Of a stretch of DNA of 32,164 bases, positions 26,667 through 32,164 are shown piece by piece. Source of the stretch: Planctomycetota bacterium (GTDB taxonomy: Bacteria; Planctomycetota; Phycisphaerae; Phycisphaerales; Phycisphaeraceae). The DNA is taken from assembly GCA_021784455.1 (NCBI GenBank), contig JAJXSS010000004.1, positions 1 through 32,164 on the forward strand, written 5' to 3'. Every line of letters begins with the position of its first letter. Within the stretch, counting starts at the first letter, position 1. Below the pieces are notes generated by a model. That model saw nothing but the letters and a program-made list of their open reading frames with translations. It was not told the origin of the DNA and searched no databases. The position numbers and the translations under genes are program-made.

Positions 26667-27872
26667 ATGAGCACTTCGCACCTGCTGATCCTGGATGACG
26701 GCCTGGGCGCCTGGGGGCCTTTGACCGATCTGCGGCCGGTGTTTGACCTGCGCACGGGTGCCCACACCACGCGCGGCCGCATCGAGCACATCATCGGCCG
26801 CAGGGCCGAGGTGCTCAACGTGCCCGCGCCTCTGGCGGCGTTGGCCCAAGAGGAGCCGGGGGTGACCATCAATGGTCCCCTGACTCCCGGGGACTGGCTG
26901 GTGGTCAACGGCCGCTGGCTGGGGGCCGCCGGCCGGGAAGCGGTGCAGGGGCTCAAGCCGGGTCAGGCGGTGGTGCAGGAAGATGGCCAACTGGTGGCGT
27001 TGCGCCTGGGAATCACCAGCGCGGCTCAAGGGCTGAAGTTGGCCGTGCCCGACCGAGCCTCGGAGGTGGTGCGCCTGGCCGGGCGAGTCCTGGCCGAGCG
27101 GCCCTGGCACATTCTGGACAACCTGGAAGAAACGCTGGGCTACGACCTGACCCACGGCCTGCCTGCGATCACTGATCCGCTGCCGGCGGGGGTCGCGCAG
27201 TTCGGCAGCCACCGCTTCATCCTGGTCAATGCGCGTCTGCAGCCGGGGGTGGTGCTCAACTGCGAGGCCGGGCCCATCCGCATCGAGGCGGATGTGATCG
27301 TGGGGGCCGGCAGCGTGCTGGAGGGCCCCTGTCACATCGGAGCCGGAACACAACTGGCCGCTCACACCTACATCCGGCCCCACACGGTGATCGGTCCGCG
27401 CTGCAAGGTGGCAGGGGAGATTTCCTTTTCCATCCTCCAGGGCTCCAGCAACAAGGCCCACTACGGCTATCTGGGCCACAGCCTGGTGGGCCAGTGGGTG
27501 AACCTGGGCGCGGGCACCACCGTGAGCAACCTGAAGAACACTTATGGCAAGGTGCGCGTGCAGCTTGGGCCCGGGGAAGAGCCCCAGGACACCGGGCGGG
27601 TGTTTCAGGGCCCGATCGTAGGCGATTACGTGCGCACGGCGATCGGCTCGCGCCTCCTGACGGGCTCGTGCCTGGCTACGGGCACGATGCTGGCCTTGTC
27701 CGGCTACGCGCCCAAGGGCAGCCGGCCGTTTGGCTTCTACACCGACCAGACCCCCGATGGAGCGGGGCACGATCCCGACAAGTTCCTCGCCGTGGCCAAA
27801 GCCATGATGGCCCGGCGGCATGTGGCCATGTCGGCGGCGCTCGAGGCGCGGCTCAGGGACCTCATGCGATAA
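26667..27872 (+). CDS. GlmU-like putative sugar nucleotidyltransferase with left-handed beta-helix
   Basis: LLILDDGLGAWGPLTDLRPVFDLRTGAHTTRGRIE N-terminus of the GlmU-like family; hexapeptide repeats; NLGAGTTVSNLKNTYGKVRV. Confidence 0.87.
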   Translation: MSTSHLLILDDGLGAWGPLTDLRPVFDLRTGAHTTRGRIEHIIGRRAEVLNVPAPLAALAQEEPGVTINGPLTPGDWLVVNGRWLGAAGREAVQGLKPGQAVVQEDGQLVALRLGITSAAQGLKLAVPDRASEVVRLAGRVLAERPWHILDNLEETLGYDLTHGLPAITDPLPAGVAQFGSHRFILVNARLQPGVVLNCEAGPIRIEADVIVGAGSVLEGPCHIGAGTQLAAHTYIRPHTVIGPRCKVAGEISFSILQGSSNKAHYGYLGHSLVGQWVNLGAGTTVSNLKNTYGKVRVQLGPGEEPQDTGRVFQGPIVGDYVRTAIGSRLLTGSCLATGTMLALSGYAPKGSRPFGFYTDQTPDGAGHDPDKFLAVAKAMMARRHVAMSAALEARLRDLMR

Positions 27873-28047
27873 TCGCCGTATTGCCATTGGTTCGAGCACC
27901 ACCATCGGTGCGGCCATCAATGTGATGCCCCGCCGGCCGGCTTGGCGGCGCAGTTTGTCTAGAGCCTTGGCCGCGGCCGATCCCGGCTTGACCAACAATT
28001 GATCCTTCGGGGCTGGCCTTGCGGGCGGCCGTCGGCCATGGCATCGT

Positions 28048-28581
28048 ATGAGCATGACAGTCCCGCTCATTCATCTGCCCCAGCTCGCCAAGGAACAAGA
28101 GAAGGAGAATGGGAGGTTCCGCCGGTTCCTGAAATTCCAGTGTCGCGTGGATGATGCCGAGGTGGATCGGCGGGTAGCCGACATCACGCAGCGCGTCTGG
28201 GCCCAGATCGACTGCACGACTTGTGCAAACTGCTGCAAGACGGTGCATCCGACCCTCTCCGAGAGCGATGTGGAGCGGCTGGCGCGGCGCCTGTACATGG
28301 ACCGGCAGACGTTCATCGCTCAGTTTCTGGAAGCGGAGGAGGAGGCTCACGAAAAGGCTTGGCGCACACGCACGACGCCATGTCCCTTCCTGCAGGACAA
28401 TCGCTGCAGCGTCTACGAAGACCGCCCGGAGGACTGCCGTGGCTATCCCTATCTCTACGAGCCGGAGTTCTCGTTCCGCACTATCGCCATGATTGAACGC
28501 ACCGCTACCTGTCCGATCGTCTTTGAAGTGATGGAGGAACTGAAAGACTCGCTCGGATTTCGGCCGCGGGCCGGCAGGTAA
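28048..28581 (+). CDS. YkgJ-type cysteine cluster protein (putative metal/Fe-S cluster)
   Basis: CTTCANCCK...CPFLQDNRCSVYEDRPEDCRGYPYL. Confidence 0.9.
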   Translation: MSMTVPLIHLPQLAKEQEKENGRFRRFLKFQCRVDDAEVDRRVADITQRVWAQIDCTTCANCCKTVHPTLSESDVERLARRLYMDRQTFIAQFLEAEEEAHEKAWRTRTTPCPFLQDNRCSVYEDRPEDCRGYPYLYEPEFSFRTIAMIERTATCPIVFEVMEELKDSLGFRPRAGR

Positions 28582-28650
28582 GGAGATGGGGCCGAAGTTT
28601 TGCCCCACCCTGCGGCGGCCGGGCCTTGGAGCCGGGAAGGATTCCGGGGG

Positions 28651-29673
28651 TCAGCCTACGAATTCGTTGCCCACCTTGCGGGCCCGGGTGGGTTTGTCCA
28701 GGTTGATGCCCAGGGACACGCCGACTTCCACCAGGAGATTCCAGCCCGCCGCCATGTAAACGTAGCCGGACAGGTCGCCGGCTGAAGGCACGCGGATCGT
28801 GGGAAAAGCCGTGGGACGATCGGCCACGGCGATCACCGTCAGGCCCACGCCTTTGGCCAGAACATCGATGAATTTGGATTCGGAATCGGCGTAGGGATCC
28901 AGCGAGATGACCACATCGGAGGGGTCCATGACCTCTTCGATGCCGTGCACGGCGTAGGTGCCCTCGAGGAAGTCGGATTTACGGCGGGTGATCTCGTTGG
29001 TCTTGAGGGTCAGTTCCTCGGCCACCCCATCATTGCGGCCAGCGAAGTAGATCGTGCCGGCTTGGGCGATCTTCCTGACCAGATCGGCGGGGATGGACGT
29101 GGTCAGAGCCTCCTGAATCAGGCCCCGGAGCGATTGCAGTCGCCCCTGGAGCGTGGCTTGGCCACTAAACAGGTCCAGGAGCGCATGATAGAAGAGGGCC
29201 TGCTCCTGGACGCTCTTGGTGGCGGCCACGGCGCCTTCAGGTCCGCAGGACAGCACGTATCCCTTGGTCGCCAGGGATTCCAACTTGGAACCGGCCGAAG
29301 CGGTCAGGCTGAAAAGGTTCCGGTGGCCGCGGTTCTTCAGCTCCGTGAAGAGCTTGATGACTTCGGAGGTGCGGCCCGAGTTGGACAGGGCGAACACGGC
29401 CCAGTCGTCCAGTTGATATTCCTGAGACTGCCGGCCGGCGTCGGTGAAAAGGGCCGGCGCTTTCAGGCCGCGGCGCATGGCCTGGGTCATCATGTGCTTG
29501 GCCGGGAAGATGCGGCTGGAGCCTTCGCCGGTCAGAAGCAGCTTGCCGGCTTTGGCGATGCGCCCCGCCACGTCGGCGGCCTGGTTCAGGTTGAATTGCG
29601 CGACGATCTGCGGCGTCTGCATCATGTCGCGGACGAGACCGAACTGGCTGTACTTCTGGTCGGTGAGATTCAT
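28651..29673 (-). CDS. SIS domain sugar isomerase-like protein
   Basis: LLTGEGSSRIFPAKH, FALSNSGRTSEVIKL, GPEGAVAATKSVQEQALFYH. Confidence 0.9.
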   Translation of the reverse strand: MNLTDQKYSQFGLVRDMMQTPQIVAQFNLNQAADVAGRIAKAGKLLLTGEGSSRIFPAKHMMTQAMRRGLKAPALFTDAGRQSQEYQLDDWAVFALSNSGRTSEVIKLFTELKNRGHRNLFSLTASAGSKLESLATKGYVLSCGPEGAVAATKSVQEQALFYHALLDLFSGQATLQGRLQSLRGLIQEALTTSIPADLVRKIAQAGTIYFAGRNDGVAEELTLKTNEITRRKSDFLEGTYAVHGIEEVMDPSDVVISLDPYADSESKFIDVLAKGVGLTVIAVADRPTAFPTIRVPSAGDLSGYVYMAAGWNLLVEVGVSLGINLDKPTRARKVGNEFVG

Positions 29674-30881
29674 GGTTTAGCCTTTTGGGTGTTGAGGGCG
29701 GCGTAAACGGGCAGAGGCCCCACGAGCGGCCGGGCGTATTCCAGGAAGGCGGAAGTCACGAACATACCGTTGTTGGCGATGAAACGGTCGGGCATGGGCC
29801 GGGCGGCGTTGGCCACCTTGGCCAGGGCAATGGTTCCAAAACCGGCCTTGTAAGGTGCCCCGCGTTTGGACCGGCGTTCGATGGTGACCATGACCTCGCT
29901 GATGCCTTTGAGCGCCAGTTGTACGGCCTGTCGGCCGCAGCCATAGGCTTCATCAAAATCCAGCTTGATGCCGCGATCGGCGGCGCACATCTGCAGCGAC
30001 TCGGTCACCTGGAACTCCCCCCGCCAGCCGAACTTGTTCTTGATCATCTGGTGCAGCATCATGGCCGCACTGGTGCCACCCATGGCCCCGAACTCGACGT
30101 TGTTGAACTTATCGCGTGTCTGCGAGGCGCTGACGGGGGTGCCATCCGCATAGGTGATGCCCTCCCCACAGACGATGGAGCAGAAGCCGTACTTCCGGTG
30201 CGCATCAGCCACGGCGGCCAGGAAGGCTTGGGCGTCGAATGGCCGCTCCGGCAGCAGAATGAGGTGGGGCGCATCGGCGGGGTAGGTCTTGGCCAGGGCG
30301 GCGGCGGCGGGCAGCCAGCCGGCGCTGCGGCCGACGGTCTGGAAGATCACGTATTGATCCACCCGCTGCATGTCGCGGGCGAGCAAGCCGGCCTGCAGCA
30401 CCGACAAGGCGATATAGCGGGCGGCGCTGGGATACCCGGGGGTATGGTCCGTGCCGTCGAGGTCGTTGTCCACGGTTTTGGCCACACCCACGCCCTTGAG
30501 GTCATAGCCCTGCTGGCGGGCGAACGCGGTGACGCGATGGATGGTGTCCATCGTGTCGTTGCCGCCGATCATGAAGTAGTAGTGAATGTCGTATTTCTGG
30601 AGCTGGGCCAGCACGGCCGGCAGTTCCTCATCCTTGAGCTTGTGCCGGCTGGAGCCCAGGGCGCTGCTGGGCGTGCCGCGCAAAGTGGCCAGAGTGGCCT
30701 TGGTCTGGGCGCCCAGGTCCACCAGGTGATCGCCCAGCACGCCCTCGATTCCGAAGCGCATGCCCAAAACGCGGCCGATCGCCTTGGACTTGAGGGCCGC
30801 CTCGACCACGCCGACCAACGAGGCGTTGATCACCGCGGTGGGGCCGCCGGATTGGCCGATGATGGCATTGCCTTGAACCAT
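29670..30881 (-). CDS. 6-phosphofructokinase family, predicted PPi-dependent type
   Basis: IGQSGGPTAVINASL, MIGGNDTMDT, VAKTVDNDLDGTDHTPGYPSAARY. Lys in KTVDND and Asp in GGND match PPi-PFKs rather than GGDGS/PGTIDND of ATP-PFKs. Confidence 0.88.
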   Translation of the reverse strand: MVQGNAIIGQSGGPTAVINASLVGVVEAALKSKAIGRVLGMRFGIEGVLGDHLVDLGAQTKATLATLRGTPSSALGSSRHKLKDEELPAVLAQLQKYDIHYYFMIGGNDTMDTIHRVTAFARQQGYDLKGVGVAKTVDNDLDGTDHTPGYPSAARYIALSVLQAGLLARDMQRVDQYVIFQTVGRSAGWLPAAAALAKTYPADAPHLILLPERPFDAQAFLAAVADAHRKYGFCSIVCGEGITYADGTPVSASQTRDKFNNVEFGAMGGTSAAMMLHQMIKNKFGWRGEFQVTESLQMCAADRGIKLDFDEAYGCGRQAVQLALKGISEVMVTIERRSKRGAPYKAGFGTIALAKVANAARPMPDRFIANNGMFVTSAFLEYARPLVGPLPVYAALNTQKAKP

Positions 30882-30924
30882 GGTGTATTTCCCGCCCCCG
30901 GGAGTCTGTGGACTTTCCCTGATC

Positions 30925-30961
30925 TTTACTATATATTATCGACTACGTTATTTAATGCAAC
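30925..30961 (-). promoter_or_regulatory. Likely promoter of the pfk-SIS operon
   Basis: AT-rich island; minus strand reads TTGCATTAAATAACGTAGTCGATAATATATAGTAAAG. Confidence 0.5.
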
Positions 30962-30995
30962 TGACCTTGGGGCCCTCGCAGGGCGAACGCATGTA

Positions 30996-31072
30996 CGAGC
31001 CGCGACCGAGAGGGAGCGGTCTTGGGAGGGGGCCGGGAGCCAGAAGGAGCGATTCCTCACGGTCGCGGCTCG
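30996..31072. repeat. Dispersed intergenic repeat, copy 2, bounded by a 13-bp perfect inverted repeat
   Basis: CGAGCCGCGACCG (30996-31008) and CGGTCGCGGCTCG (31060-31072); internal GGGAGCGGTCTTGG shared with copy 1. Confidence 0.7.
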
Positions 31073-31120
31073 CTAAGAACGGCTACATGTGTTTCCCCTG
31101 GGGGCCACCGGAGACCGCCC

Positions 31121-31885
31121 GTGAGCCAAGCACCCGTGTTATACCTGGGCGACACCAGCCTGCGGACGGCCGCCGCTTACCTGGGCGGCGTGATGGCCCA
31201 CGCCGGCATCGCCTTTGACTATCTAGCCAGCGACCTGCCGGCCACGCCCCAGCGGCTGGCAGCCCCACGCCAGCTTGTGATTCTCAGCGATTATCCGGCC
31301 AGGAACATGCCTGCGGAAGTCCAGCGGCTGCTTGTGACCCAGGTTGAGCAAGGGGCGGGACTGCTCATGATCGGCGGCTGGGAGTCGTATGGCGGCCTGG
31401 GCGGCGACTGGGGTCCGACCGCGGTAGGCCAGATCTTGCCGGTGCAAATCGCCGAGCGGGATGACCGGGTTAACTGCGACCAGCCGACGCTGGTGGTCTG
31501 TCGCCGGGAACACCCTATCACGGCCGGGCTGCCCTGGGGCGAGCGGCCACCCGTCATCGGCGGGTTCAACCGGGTGACACCCAAGGCTGGTGGCCCCGAG
31601 GCGACCGAGGTGCTCCTGCAAGCCCAGCGCTGGACCGCCCAGCATCAGGGCGAGGGCTTCACCTTCCATCCGGCCGATACTGATGCCTTGCTGGTGGTCG
31701 CCCCGTATGGCCGCGGCCGGACTGCCTGCCTGATGACCGATGTGGCCCCGCACTGGGTGGGCGGCTGGGTGGACTGGGGCGACCAGCGCGTGCAGGCCCA
31801 GGCGCCGGGGGCGGAAGCTATCGAGGTGGGCAACCTGTATGCCCAGTTCTTCCAACAACTGCTGCGCTGGACGGGGCACTTGTAA
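31121..31885 (+). CDS. Putative glutamine amidotransferase-like (class I GATase-like/ThuA-like) protein
   Basis: VLYLGDTSLRTAAAYLGGVMAHAGI, GLLMIGGWESYGGLGGDWGPTAVGQILPV, CLMTDVAPHWVGGWVDWGD; GTG start at 31121. Confidence 0.75.
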   Translation: MSQAPVLYLGDTSLRTAAAYLGGVMAHAGIAFDYLASDLPATPQRLAAPRQLVILSDYPARNMPAEVQRLLVTQVEQGAGLLMIGGWESYGGLGGDWGPTAVGQILPVQIAERDDRVNCDQPTLVVCRREHPITAGLPWGERPPVIGGFNRVTPKAGGPEATEVLLQAQRWTAQHQGEGFTFHPADTDALLVVAPYGRGRTACLMTDVAPHWVGGWVDWGDQRVQAQAPGAEAIEVGNLYAQFFQQLLRWTGHL

Positions 31886-31952
31886 GCCGGGATACAGGCC
31901 GCTCCGGACCGGCACGGAACCAAACCTTTCCAGCGAGGATCGAGACGACACT

Positions 31953-32164
31953 ATGGCTAATTCTTCCTTCACGTTTGTCCGTCAGCAGGGCTCCCGGCGC
32001 CGGCTTTCCACCGATTTGCTTAAGACGCTGGGATCCACCCCCGGGGCCAGCGAGAAGTGGCTGTTCGTCAGCCCGCACGATGATGATCTTTGCATCGGCG
32101 CGGGCCTTTGGATACAAGCCGCCATGGCCGCCGGGGTGGAAGTGCATGTTCTGATTTTGAAGAT
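31953..32164 (+). CDS. PIG-L/LmbE family deacetylase, N-terminal part (truncated by window end)
   Basis: Reading from ATG 31953: MANSSFTFVRQQGSRRRLSTDLLKTLGSTPGASEKWLFVSPHDDDLCIGAGLWIQAAMAAGVEVHVLILK; SPHDDDLCIGAG is PIG-L-like. Not in the ORF track because it is open at the edge. Confidence 0.8.
   Translation, partial: MANSSFTFVRQQGSRRRLSTDLLKTLGSTPGASEKWLFVSPHDDDLCIGAGLWIQAAMAAGVEVHVLILK

Noticed and set aside
26505-28070. 521-aa minus-strand ORF; its N-terminal part (QLLVKPGSAAAKALDKLRRQAGRRGITLMA) looks vaguely like a protease propeptide
   Set aside because: Most of it is antisense to the ROK and GlmU-like genes; the suggestive part is about 45 aa and could be chance. A BLASTP of that segment would settle it.
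28587-28607. Hairpin TGGGGC-9 nt-GCCCCA between convergent YkgJ-type and SIS genes
   Set aside because: Only a 6-bp stem and no U-tract; too weak to call a terminator.
1-32164. CRISPR arrays, IS elements, phage genes
   Set aside because: No regularly spaced direct repeats, transposase, integrase or phage structural motifs were recognised on reading.

Overview
High-GC bacterial chromosomal window, probably Planctomycetota/Phycisphaerae-like (inferred from several PEP-CTERM proteins, a planctomycete-style prepilin-type protein and DUF6067-like giant proteins; not proven). It starts in the 3' end of pheS, followed by purC, a DUF883/YqjE-like membrane pair, a CDF metal transporter and a mutarotase-like gene. 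The centre (about 3.7-26.6 kb) looks like a carbohydrate-utilisation locus. On the minus strand it has GH95-like, GH36-like and DUF6067/CBM9-like proteins. A seven-gene co-directional plus-strand run (14.9-22.6 kb) carries two tandem PEP-CTERM proteins, a prepilin-type protein, a second DUF6067-like protein, a trypsin-like protease with a PEP-CTERM anchor and an SGNH hydrolase. A GH29 fucosidase plus Gfo/Idh/MocA oxidoreductase pair is divergent from a ROK regulator. The right end holds a GlmU-like nucleotidyltransferase, a YkgJ-type Cys-cluster protein, a translationally coupled PPi-type PFK and SIS isomerase pair, a glutamine-amidotransferase-like protein and the start of a PIG-L deacetylase. 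Main non-coding signals: a dispersed intergenic repeat with matched ends (about 10.47 kb and 31.0 kb, degenerate copy near 14.23 kb), perfect hairpins, a decayed gene in the 14.0-14.9 kb gap, and promoter geometry suggesting leaderless mRNAs. No tRNA, rRNA, CRISPR array or transposase was recognised.
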